Below, piece after piece: positions 49,901 through 59,551 of a stretch of DNA of 64,000 bases; position 1 is the stretch's first letter; each line of letters starts with the position of its first letter. Position numbers and translations under genes: made by a program. Below the pieces are notes generated by a model that worked only from the letters and a program-made list of their open reading frames with translations, was not told the DNA's origin and made no database searches. The DNA lies in assembly GCA_014871385.1 (NCBI GenBank), contig CM026426.1, positions 85,019,579 to 85,083,578 of the forward strand. The letters are read 5' to 3'. Source of the stretch: Ceratodon purpureus (taxonomy: Eukaryota; Streptophyta; Bryopsida; Pseudoditrichales; Ditrichaceae).

Positions 49901-51103
49901 GACATCGACGCCCACTTCAGTCACCTATCGAAGCTCATTAAGCAAAAGAACACATACTGCCTTGCCGACCTTATGAAGGCATTCATGGATTCTCAGAAGA
50001 CAGTTGCCTTTATTCCAGAGGTTGTTCAGGAAGTGGCAGACTTCAAAAGTTATGTTGCTGATTTTCATCACGACGGAGGTAATGCGATAGAAGGTCACAG
50101 TGAAATGCATCTTTTTAAGTTCTATGTAGTGGAGGATGGGGAGGATGCGGGGTGGCCCGTGATGAGGTACAAGAAGCGTGCAACTGATCCGTCATGGCTT
50201 CCACCTGGCAAACCCGTGAAAATGTGGAGGGCAGACAAAGAGGGTAAACCACGTTTGCCCGTCGGTGATCCCAAACCGGTTCCTCATAAGCACTTATGGG
50301 GTAGTGTTGAAGTCGATGAGGGCAAGAAGAACGCGGATAAAGAGGTGGCAAGGGCAGCGGAGTGTTCAGAGAAGAGAAATTTCATTAAAAGTGGATTATC
50401 TAAGTACATTGAGTACTGGAGAACTGGCATGGCTCGGGATAAGAAATACGCACAAGACATGTTACCATATGTACTGTATTGGGAGCGAATTTTAAAGGAG
50501 GTCAACGAGCCACTGCCCCCCAATTCCGCCACCTTACAAGAAGGATTCTGGCCTATCACAGACTGGAAGCGGGACCACGTCACCACATTCGATGCAGAGG
50601 ACGAATATATACCGGATCCGGATATTCGTCCCGGTGACGAGGATGAGGTGGAGCCCTATCCTTTCTGTGGTCCGAAAAACTCTAGGCCGAAGTCTGTGTT
50701 TAACCCATATCGTGACGTTTTACGTGGCGATTGGGTTTTCTGTCGTCCGTGTAAGGAAGACCACCTACCCATTTGGATGGGTAGGGCGATAGAGCATGTT
50801 ATAACAGAGCCTGGTCCTAATTACGGTAAGTTCAAGGTTGAATGGTGGACTCCGATGAAGGGCAAGAAGGAAGGTAAGAAGAAGGTTGCGAGAGAGTGCT
50901 GGACAAGACGGTGGGAAAGGGAGTTGACTCTTGCGGAGTGGGTGGAGTGTAAATCCGTTGTATACACTCATAGGACCAAGAAAACTACGCATGAGGGGCC
51001 CCCAAAGTCCCATCTAATACCCGAAGATGTTGTGATTGCTGCCATGGCAAACTTCGAATCGCATGAAATCTCGATGAACTGGAATGACAAGGAGGAAGAC
51101 TAG
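46998..51103 (+). CDS. DUF7869-type transposon protein, apparently intact
   Basis: Two exons with intact phase: open from 46998 to 48965 (donor GTAAGT), intron 48966-49090 with a palindrome copy, exon 49091-51103. The start is unclear: no ATG occurs before about 47379, and 47000-47175 is crowded with GTCGGCGG words, so the true start may lie in an upstream exon. Middle part: acidic, then a Cys-rich zinc-binding-like block (ECRLVSSKRCCKDRCCQTF, near 48480) and RRKFYATTFEARREM. The second exon has the DUF7869 signature (LYLQLDNSAKDNKNRFLLAF near 49770, VGFLIVGHTHEDIDAHFSHL near 49875), a nuclease-like, transposase-like fold with conserved Asp residues. VGCPPT at 47508 and 47865 is palindrome-encoded. 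Total about 1,320 codons without an internal stop, so it is the likely mobility protein. Confidence 0.72.
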
Positions 51104-52451
51104 TCGGCTGCCCGCCGACGATTGTGATCTTAGCTGTAGAAGATGTAGCTAGTGATGGTTTCCTCTGTAAACGTTATAGTTGAATATTGTAAACACTGTG
51201 ATTCCTTTGAATAAGAATTGTATTCTACCGTAGACCCAATACTAGTCATGTATTACGCTTTGTCTTCTATTTGTTGTTCTGATGCCTTACTTTTCCTTCT
51301 TCGGTGGTCGTCGGCTGTCCGCCGATGCCTCTAACCATGTTAGATAAGCATCATGAACGGTGACTTTGTGAGGCTGGTCTATATTGTATGGCCTGTGATT
51401 TTTACGGTGGACACTGTTACTCTAGTCGGTTGCCCGCCGACGCTTTCCACAAAATTGGTAGAACCACTATGCGCTTTGATAAACTGATCAAAAATATTTA
51501 TCCATTTCATTATATTCTTATCGGAGTACAACGGTAGTGTTCCGACCTTTACATGTTACTTTGTATTGTGTATACATCAGAGATGCCACTACTCCTAAAG
51601 CCTTAGTAACAAATGCTAACCATGAATTCTACAACTATCCGAGTGTCTGAAGCAGCTCTATTGAAAACGAGCTGGACAATTCTAACACACACTAATTCAC
51701 CCTAAAGCCAAAAAACCAAAAAGCTGCATATGGTCGCCAACGCCATGCAGCGATCAGTCCTTCGCAGTAGATTTGGCTCGGACAGCACTACACCCAGTAT
51801 CGACGGATGGATGCACGGATCCAAACGACGAATACGTGGACTGCGGGCTTGCGTTCCCTCCGCACCACTGATCTTGGCCAGAGCACCGACTTCCAGCACC
51901 CTCCGAGATGTCGTAAGCTTCGTCAACAAGGCGGAGCCACCCTGCAGTTGACATGGTTTGCGTTGACACTTCCCCTGTGTGGCTGAAGTGAACACTGCCA
52001 ACACTCCCGGACTCCTCGGACTCCTTGGACTCCTCGAACGTCAGTGGGAAGGCGATGCCGGAAGCGTCAGAGATCTCCAACAACTCAATGGTGTGAGCAA
52101 TACTCCAAAACCACCGCGCACCTGGCTGCAGAAGACGTGGGATGTATTTGAAAGCTGGAATGGCGGTATTGCGAGAACGGGCGACCACCGCCCTAGACCA
52201 TGGCCGGAGCTCCTCGAGTTTAGCCGGTGTCTCCTGACCAAATGGTCGCTCCACATTGCTACCCCGCCTCCCCATAACGACAAAATATTGGACAATATGC
52301 GACTAACTTCTACAGTATGCGACCTGCTTCTACAGTATGCGACCTTCTTCTACAGTAGACAGCCGACGAGTTCGTCTAGTAAACTGGTAAACGTTCTAGT
52401 AATCCACTTCTCTAGGGTTTTCGGGACGACTAATTGCCAACGTCGACCTAG
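51104..52451. other. 3' region of the DUF7869 gene
   Basis: Palindrome copies lie at 51103 (overlapping the stop codon), 51309 and 51425, with a half copy near 52360. The only long frame is on the minus strand at 52275-51754 and is listed separately. Confidence 0.5.
51754..52275 (-). CDS. Hypothetical protein (173 aa), uncertain
   Basis: An ATG-initiated frame encodes a Ser/Glu-rich protein (LTFEESKESEESGSVGSVHF) of unknown family. It overlaps shorter frames on the plus strand and has no recognised domain. It could be an exon of an additional gene of the element or chance. Confidence 0.25.
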   Translation of the reverse strand: MGRRGSNVERPFGQETPAKLEELRPWSRAVVARSRNTAIPAFKYIPRLLQPGARWFWSIAHTIELLEISDASGIAFPLTFEESKESEESGSVGSVHFSHTGEVSTQTMSTAGWLRLVDEAYDISEGAGSRCSGQDQWCGGNASPQSTYSSFGSVHPSVDTGCSAVRAKSTAKD

Positions 52452-52750
52452 TCTAGTAGCCCCTACTCCCCTACTCGGCTGGTAGCCGACTAGGACTAGC
52501 CTACTCATCATTTGCATCATTAGGACTAGGACTTATTTACTCATCATTAGGACTAGTAGCCCCTACTCTCCTACTCGGCTGGTAGCCGACTAGGACTACC
52601 TTACTCATCATTTGCATCATTAGGACTAGGACTTATTTACTCATCATTAGGACTAGTAGCCCCTACTCTCCTACTCGGCTGGTAGCCGACTAGGACTAGC
52701 TTACTCATCATTTTTATCACTAGGACTAGGACTTATTTCCTCATCATTTT
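52452..52750. repeat. 100-bp tandem array
   Basis: Nearly three units of 100 bp each carry the variant palindrome CTCGGCTGGTAGCCGAC (starting 52474, 52574, 52674) and TAGGACTAG words. They lie near the right end of the 13.5-kb element. Confidence 0.9.
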
Positions 52751-53038
52751 TATATGTATTTCAGATTCCAGAGGTCGGTTCAGTGAGGAAGAGGTTGGCT
52801 CTCCTAGTCGGCGGCCAGCCGACTACAAAGGACTTCCATTCGTTGTGACCGTGAATACTGTTCATTCTAAACGACGACTCCGGAGTCTTCACAGACGGAC
52901 ACCCCAATGTGAGATGTCTGGGAGTTGTGTCCACTCAGCGGGTCGCTGACGATCTTCCCTTCCCCCGCTTCACTTCACAGATCCACATTTTGCAGAGCAA
53001 GTATTTCCTTTTATTAGAACAGATAGATTTCTAAGGAT

Positions 53039-53092
53039 AGGGTTTCTAGGGTTTAGGGTTTCTAGGGTTTAGGGTTTCTAGGGTTTAGGGTT
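53039..53092. repeat. Interstitial telomere-like tract
   Basis: About three alternations of TTTAGGG with TTTCTAGGG form a 16-bp unit. TTTAGGG is the common plant and green-algal telomere repeat. The tract lies about 250 bases inside the right end of the element. Confidence 0.85.
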
Positions 53093-53338
53093 CTCAGTCA
53101 GCCACTCGCCGAGAGATTCGGCCATGATAGTGGGACTGGGATGTCCTCTATTCAACATTATAATAAATTCACTCAAATGATTTTATCCCTTGTAAACGGA
53201 ATGCATTTTTTCATAAATATTTGACATCTTTGTCTTTAAATTTGAGGGATAACACATGAATTGGACGTCTACTGATGATGCAAAGTAGTCCATAATTGAG
53301 CGTTTTGTCCATAATTACTTAAATACCCTTTTCCAATT

Positions 53339-55127
53339 CTAATTTCTCATGCCAGGTTTAGAGTTATATGAAATATAAAAACTCTCCTTGCACTTTTATG
53401 TCTTTTATTTTACACACTTCCATACCCTAGTACTCTGTTAACATTAAAAAAAAAAAAAATTCACTAGCTCACATTATGAGATGAGGAAGGGATAATAGTA
53501 AAAAACAAAACAAAAACACAATACATTCAATCGTCACTGAATAATGCCAATTTGTGAACGACTAAAATTGAAATCATTGTTTTTATAAACAATTCTAGTT
53601 TCCCACGCCCAGAATTGAGTTGTTACTTATATGAAATAAAATAAATAAATTAGGTGAGACATTTACATTATATACTATAGGAATATATGTTTATTCATAT
53701 ACACTTTAACGTAAATATAAATATGGAATTGGATTCTAACTTGTACAATGTAGAGTATATACGTACAAAAGTAATCACTTACTAATGACACAATGAGAGA
53801 ATTTAACAAACACAATAATTCATAGAGACACATAGACTATACTGTACCAAGGAAAAATTAAAAGTCACGACGTGAAATACTTGGAGCTACAAGTACGGAA
53901 ATAAAATTATTACACGTAAACGTATATTGACGGGACATAATTTTAGAAATATATATATTATTGGAATACTAAAAATACTGATGAAAGATGTTTGGTAGGG
54001 TGGTATTGTTTCGGAATAGTAATTAATTTAATTAATGAACAACACAAAGAACAAGAGGTTTGAGGACGGATATGAATATTAGAACTATAACAACGACGGG
54101 TGTAATATTAAGAAATAACGTATCGATACACTTGGGGAAGACTGTGAAGTAGAAGTATATTCATAAGTAAACAAATAAGTGAACCATCAAAATAATAGAC
54201 GAAAAAAAAATAGTTTGAGAGGGAAAGTATCGAAATTATAATTATTAGAAGAAATAGAAGTCGGCCATGATGTAGTGATACATGGAGAGTTCAAAACGTA
54301 TATATGAAAGAGGGGTACAGTACTCAATAAAAACTAAAGCAGTAGGGTACATCTAGTAGAATATAATTCAAAACTAAAGCAGTAGGGTAGAATTAGTAAA
54401 ATGGTGGAATAGTGGTCGAATTAGTAAAATATACTTTAACATGGGTCATGGAGGAAATAAATCGAAATACGAACGTTCGAAACGATATGAAAGGAAGAAA
54501 TTCACGAAATGACATTTATGGAGCTTCGAGGGTTGGAGTTGTAGATTAGACAAATTAGACTTAAAAAAAAGGGCATAAACTAGGGGGGAATAAACATAGA
54601 GGAAAATAAAGAAGAAGTAAATGAAAACCATATTCGAAAGTGGAAATTGTATAGAGGGAGGAACGTTAAAAGTAAATAAAGAGATGGTAACTCATATTAA
54701 ATTGAGAATATGAAGCCCTTTAATGAAAGTATAATAGAAGTATTTATGTATTTGAAAAAACAAAAATTCAAAGCGGAGAATAAGAAGACGGAGAACTATT
54801 AAGATTACAATTTCTGAAACAAGTTTAGATGAGTTCGATTTCTGCAAGGAACTTCTGGAGTGCGATGGTAGACAGCATGAAATGCGTACGATAGAAACAA
54901 CAGAAAGAATGATTCGAATAAATGACACATACATTAACTTCGGTGGAGCGTGCGGAATAATGACTCGTTGAAGAATTTAGATGCTTTGCATACCATGAAG
55001 TATTTTAATTCATGTTTACATTAACAGCTGTTCTGATTTTAATTGGTGAAAGAAATTAACAGGTTTAGTTTAATATGTGGTCGGAAGATGTAGCATTATA
55101 TGTTTTTATCATTTGTATTTCTAAAAA
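53339..55127. other. AT-rich stretch without genes
   Basis: No supported gene. The part at 53390-53600 resembles 39640-39870 in the same orientation (TTTTACAYACTYCC, TTATGAGA, CATTCAAT, AAATCATTGTTTT in the same order). The remainder is low in GC with short repeats (AAAACTAAAGCAGTAGGG near 54330 and 54370). Confidence 0.55.

Positions 55128-55160
<33 letters not shown>
55128..55160 (+). repeat. G33 homopolymer
   Basis: Thirty-three consecutive G mark the left edge of a GC-rich cluster. Assembly length in such a run is unreliable. Confidence 0.8.
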
Positions 55161-55161
<1 letters not shown>

Positions 55162-55164
55162 ATT

Positions 55165-55623
55165 ACCCGCGGCCGCGACGGCCTCGTCCCCACGGCCGTG
55201 GGCCGTCTCCGCGAGGGGCCGTCCGCGGGGACGGCCCTTCGACCGCGGCCGTGATCGTACGGCCGCGGGCTGTCGCCGACGGGGCCGTCTCCAAGGCCGT
55301 CTCCGCGGCCGTCCTCGCGCGGTCGGCCGCCATCGGACGGCGACAGCCGCGGAGACGGCCGCGATCAGAGGGCCGGAAGCCGCCCCCTCGGGGGCCGTCT
55401 CCAAGGCCGTCCCCTCGGCGTCGGCCGCCATCGGAAGGCCGTCGCCGAGGAGACAGCCCGATCGGACGGCCGCGGAGGCACAGGCCTCCGCGGCCGTCAC
55501 CGTGGCCCCCGACCCGACGGCCCCCAACGGCCGTCGTCTAATTCGGGACGACGGCCATTGGCCACGGCCGTAGGATCGGGGGGCGACGGCCCTAGGCTCG
55601 GGGGGACGGCCGTAGGGTTGGGG
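55165..55623. repeat. GC-rich GGCCGTC cluster upstream of the gene at 55895
   Basis: Dense GGCCGTC and GACGGCC words with CCGCGG linkers, the same composition as at 32741, 38460 and 62800. Arg/Ala/Pro-rich frames are by-products. Confidence 0.75.
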
Positions 55624-55647
55624 GCCGTCGCCATATATGGCGACGGC
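55624..55647 (+). promoter_or_regulatory. TATA-like core in a perfect palindrome
   Basis: ATATAT is flanked by perfect arms GCCGTCGCC and GGCGACGGC. A pyrimidine-rich leader and a G22 tract (55769-55790) follow before the ATG at 55895. It is the likely core promoter. Confidence 0.55.
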
Positions 55648-55768
55648 TGTCCCCCACTTCCTCACTTTACTCTCCTCAATAGTCCCTCTCCTATTGCTAC
55701 TGTTTCCCAATTCACTTGGGAGCTTGTTGGTACGTGGGGGTGAGGAGATGGGGGTCCCTTTTTATTGT

Positions 55769-55790
55769 GGGGGGGGGGGGGGGGGGGGGG
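55769..55790 (+). repeat. G22 homopolymer in the leader
   Basis: Twenty-two G, then AGTTTTTGAATTTT, matching the arrangement at 33626 in front of the kinase-like gene. Confidence 0.85.
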
Positions 55791-55894
55791 AGTTTTTGAA
55801 TTTTCTGTATTCGTTATTTTGTAAACCGTCATTTATCATCTCCTTGTTTTCTTTAAAACAAAACCATTACGTTTTTGTTTAAAACGAGGTTACT

Positions 55895-57403
55895 ATGGCG
55901 GAATCGCAACATGATGAGATTGGAGGAACCGGGAAGAAGAACAGGCCAAAGGGAACGTGCCACAACTTTTCTTGGGAGATCCTAGACAACAAAAACATTG
56001 TAGCAGAAGAAGGCTGGAAATCTGTAGGGGAGATTTTCTGGACTTTCAAGAAGTGCAAGAAGTATGTGAAGATGTATCACATTGACAAGTTGTGGCCCCG
56101 AGAAGAACACGATTTGAACACACGGACTTTTACTTGCAAGCCCTGGTCATGCATGGATGACCATTTCTTGCATCGGGCATATGAGGTCTGGACTACTATG
56201 TTTAGGCAACGTAAGCCCAGCAAAGGCCATTTCAATTATACCATTTGCAGTATGGTATATGCGGAGCTAATATTGAAGCAGAAGATTAGTTGGTGTACGT
56301 ACCCCACTACGAAAGACAGGCCGTTGCAAATTGGATGGATGGTAAGAGACATTCCGGACTTATATCTAATCGATCCTTTGCAAGCGAAGAAATTCGTAGC
56401 GGAGTTCCGAAAGCAGCAGTGGCCACATCTAAAGAGCTTTACGAAGAATGAAGTAAATAAATTACAGAGTGAAACTCCGCATTGTCCAGAGGAAAAGAAG
56501 CCCGTTGCCATCGCCAATGTGATCGCTACAATGTTCTTCATTGCCACGGAAACTAATGTCCCTACTATTCCTAGAGCAGACTTGGGAATCACGGTGAAAT
56601 CTTTCAACGATACAAAGGGCAAGGCAGCCGTAGATGAGGTGGAAGTTGAGGTGGACAATGACTGTTCAACACATCTTACGGCTGCGGAAGCTGGATGCTC
56701 CAACCCTCGTTCAGTGGATGATGGTCCAAGTTCCTTGGCAATAGTACAAGTGCGTACCGAAGAGGATAGCACAAAGGATGCGATTCATTCCATTTCGGAG
56801 ATTATGGAGCTGGTGAAGTCGATGCCAAACAACAAATCATTGAAGGAGTTACTAGATTTTAGCATCAAATTGACGGAGGTGTCCTCTGATGAACAACATG
56901 GGGGCTTAGAGAATACCACGGAGGGAGACGATGCAGGAAAAACCACGGAGGAAGTGCAACAAATTCATAATGTGTTGAAGATTGCACACACCCTGAAAGA
57001 AGGGGCTTCCGTATTAGGCGCTATGGCACCAGATCTCATAAACATGGCTCATGCATTTGGAAGTATCACTCCGGGCATGATACAGGGTGCCCTCGGCTTT
57101 GAGACTTTGGCATCTTCCATTAAGCCTCTTCTGGAAGACCGTGTGAAATTAGCCGAAGAGAACGTGGCCCTGAGTAAGGATTTAATGGATGCAACGCAAC
57201 AAATCAAGAGTTTGACAAGAAGGTTGGACAATGTGAAGATGAATTTTTATGAACAATTGGAAGAGTGCAAAATCTACCACCCGGTAGATAAGGAGAAAAA
57301 CAAAACAAAAGAAGTGAAGCCTACGGTGAAGAAGGAAGCGGTGAAGGTGGAAGGAAAGGATCGTGTCATTGAAGTATTGAGCGATGATGAGGATTCTTGC
57401 TGA
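55895..57403 (+). CDS. Coiled-coil protein of unknown function (502 aa)
   Basis: An uninterrupted ATG-to-TGA frame. The N-terminal domain (IFWTFKKCKKYVKMYHIDKL, SMVYAELILKQKISW) is shared with the gene at 38138-36576. The middle is acidic. The end has helix-rich, coiled-coil-like sequence (LLEDRVKLAEENVALSKDLM, QIKSLTRRLDNVK) and a tail VIEVLSDDEDSC that looks like a SUMO-interacting or acidic motif. It is the left partner of the convergent pair with the hAT transposase and has a GC-cluster promoter. A second-protein role for the element (DNA binding, targeting or protection) is inference. Confidence 0.6.
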   Translation: MAESQHDEIGGTGKKNRPKGTCHNFSWEILDNKNIVAEEGWKSVGEIFWTFKKCKKYVKMYHIDKLWPREEHDLNTRTFTCKPWSCMDDHFLHRAYEVWTTMFRQRKPSKGHFNYTICSMVYAELILKQKISWCTYPTTKDRPLQIGWMVRDIPDLYLIDPLQAKKFVAEFRKQQWPHLKSFTKNEVNKLQSETPHCPEEKKPVAIANVIATMFFIATETNVPTIPRADLGITVKSFNDTKGKAAVDEVEVEVDNDCSTHLTAAEAGCSNPRSVDDGPSSLAIVQVRTEEDSTKDAIHSISEIMELVKSMPNNKSLKELLDFSIKLTEVSSDEQHGGLENTTEGDDAGKTTEEVQQIHNVLKIAHTLKEGASVLGAMAPDLINMAHAFGSITPGMIQGALGFETLASSIKPLLEDRVKLAEENVALSKDLMDATQQIKSLTRRLDNVKMNFYEQLEECKIYHPVDKEKNKTKEVKPTVKKEAVKVEGKDRVIEVLSDDEDSC

Positions 57404-59067
57404 CCTCGGCCTTTCTAAATTCTCAAATAAAAGTGGAGATGGGGCCACACAAGGGATGGCGTCTCAGAAGTCTAAAATGACATCTGGTCCAGTTCCATTG
57501 GACATTGGCTCTAGCCAAGCAACACCAAGACATGAGGATAGAGGAAAAGGGCCAATGGATGATTAAAAAGAATTAGACATTCTTTTACGGGATTTGGAGG
57601 TGGCTAGAAGGGAAAGAGACGAGGCCCGTACGGAACTGGAAAAGCTGAAGACCACCATACAGATGGTAGATGATACACCATCTTCCATAAGGGCATTATC
57701 ATGGCTTGGTTGGGTCCACAAACTACGAGATAAAGAGACAATAGTCTCTAGAGCACAAGAGGATATGAAGAAATGTGCAATTACTTCCATGGATGTCGAA
57801 GAAGCTATCCAATCATCTTTACAGCAGTATAACGAGGCAGCAGCCAAAGGGCGGCAAGGATGCTACAAAAATCACGATCTGGGGCGATGTAGGAGAAATG
57901 ATGGAGCGCACATTACATAGTTCAAAAAATAAAGAAGGGGTCATTGACTAGGCGCTAGAGGTCGAGGAGGGGTGGATGCCGTACGATGTACTATCATCTC
58001 ATTTGGATGAATCGAAACGTGTGGTTATCCATACCCGCAAACCGTAGGAGGAATATTCGAAGGAGACGTGTCCCATCTGTCAACAATATTTTGGGCCGGA
58101 AGGGGCCATTGAGATGGGACATTGTAATCACAAGTTCCACATAACCTGCATCGCGAAGGCTGCTTTAATCAACAAACAGTGTGTTATGTGCCGCTCCCCA
58201 ATAAGTTCACGTTTTTACGAGATGCTCGAACTACAACACGTAATGCCGCCTGGGCATGAGTTTGATCGGTGGAATTTATCATTAGACCAACTACCTAAGA
58301 AAGGGGTGAATTATTTTGATTGGAGCAAATCACTTGCTTAGAACCCTGAGACAATGACTCACCAACTATCTACGGCGGGCAATGCCGAATTGGACGATCT
58401 TTCATGGATGACACACGACTATGAGGTGGAGATGAGGGCACGTGAAATTCCGGATGCCAAGGACCGAGAATTTTTTTGTAAGAACTTCGGTGGACATTGG
58501 AGTATACATGGCAATCGCTTCTTCCGGTTTCCAAAACCGGAAGTTGTGGTAGATGCCGACGGTAAGAGAAGAGAAGTAGAACGGGACTATGGCCAACTTG
58601 ATGAGTACAAGATGTATGACAGAACCCCGGTTGGGAGGGCACTTGTATTGGCCAAACTAGAAGAAGCCATTCAGCATCGTCGCACTTTTACAGAGGAATC
58701 CTTCAAATATTCGGACCTAGACTACTGGGTGATCATTAAGAAGTCTGACGATGCTCTTCAGAAAATAGTTTGCGACTAGAGAAGGGCACTTCGTGCGGAG
58801 GATAATTCCTCTCATTGGTCACGCAATAGGATTGAGAAGATTGTGCAAGAAACAGTAGCCAAGATTGAGAAGGCAAAGGAGTTGTGGAACGGGAAGAATT
58901 CCAAGAAGCGCAATCGAGACAATCCTTATGAAGATGACCCTGAATGGGGGGAAGATAATCGTCGTTCTTTGGAACGCGTGGAAGAAGAATATCGATCGGG
59001 GGGTACGATTACACATCCAAGCCAGCGACGCCAAACTCGGAGGTCAAATGCAAACAATGGACGTTGA
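57384..59067 (+). pseudogene. Coiled-coil and RING-finger locus, broken
   Basis: A frame from 57384 encodes a Ser/Gly/Lys-rich linker, TAA at 57564, then a charged helix (DLEVARRERDEARTELEKLK). A frameshift near 57855 leads to ITIWGDVGEMMERTLHS. TAG codons at 57949 and 58045 precede a RING-H2 finger: ETCPICQQYF (58066), HCNHKFHITC and CVMCRSPI (to about 58205). TAG at 58339 and 58777 interrupt further conserved-looking sequence (WMTHDYEVEMRAREIPD, FGGHWSIHGNRFFRFPKPE) before a basic end. It could be the 3' part of the gene at 55895. RING proteins are usually ubiquitin ligases; this copy is unlikely to work unless the stops are read through. Confidence 0.5.
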
Positions 59068-59149
59068 CTACAATATTTTCGTTGGACATGGTACCCGCAT
59101 TACTACGGTTAATGTGACAATACACTGGGTGATAGTCGTATTTAGAGCA

Positions 59150-59184
<35 letters not shown>

Positions 59185-59551
59185 TTGCCGAGCCAAATAT
59201 ATGGACTTTATTCTACTTCTATATGTACTTGCAAAAATTACCTCTGGTTTTAATACAATTTCATTTATGTTTTCTCGGAGTTGCATTTGTGTTGAAATGA
59301 TTGTTAGTACTTAGATGCATCGAACTTCATATGTAGAATTTCTACATTCAATACGAGAAAGAAATTGCGAGAAGTACAGTCAAAGTAAACAAAAGTACAC
59401 AACGTGGAGGACAATATTGAGGGAGCAAGCACCACCGCTTAAAAGTTAAATGTATATGATATGATAATGGTTTCTAGAAATGGACATTCATAAAATAGTG
59501 GCATTCTAGGGTGCTGCACTAGAAATGCTGCCTTCTAACTATCGTGCGTAA
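59068..59551. other. 3'-to-3' spacer with TA microsatellite
   Basis: No gene. A TA repeat of about 31 bases lies at 59151-59181. The spacer separates the RING locus from the convergent hAT gene. Confidence 0.7.

Larger units (their letters stand above)
39876..53338. mobile_element. 13.5-kb element with matching inverted ends and GTCGGC palindromes
   Basis: The left end reads GGGATATTTAGGTAATTCTG and the complement of the right end GGGTATTTAAGTAATTATGG, each continuing GACAAAA. Between them lie a leftward cluster of NIF-like genes, a 75-bp tandem array, a rightward DUF7869 gene, a 100-bp tandem array and a telomere-like tract. The quasi-palindrome GTCGGCTGCCCGCCGAC or its complement, with variants, recurs about 35 times from 39937 to 52823 and is rare outside. 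No clear target-site duplication is seen. Confidence 0.65.

Noticed and set aside
10099..58779. Firm claim that UAG encodes glutamine in this genome
   Set aside because: TAG also appears to be the true end of the MULE-like gene (22072) and a double TAG ends NIF protein 1; TGA stops at CGA-like positions and many frameshifts fit decay better.
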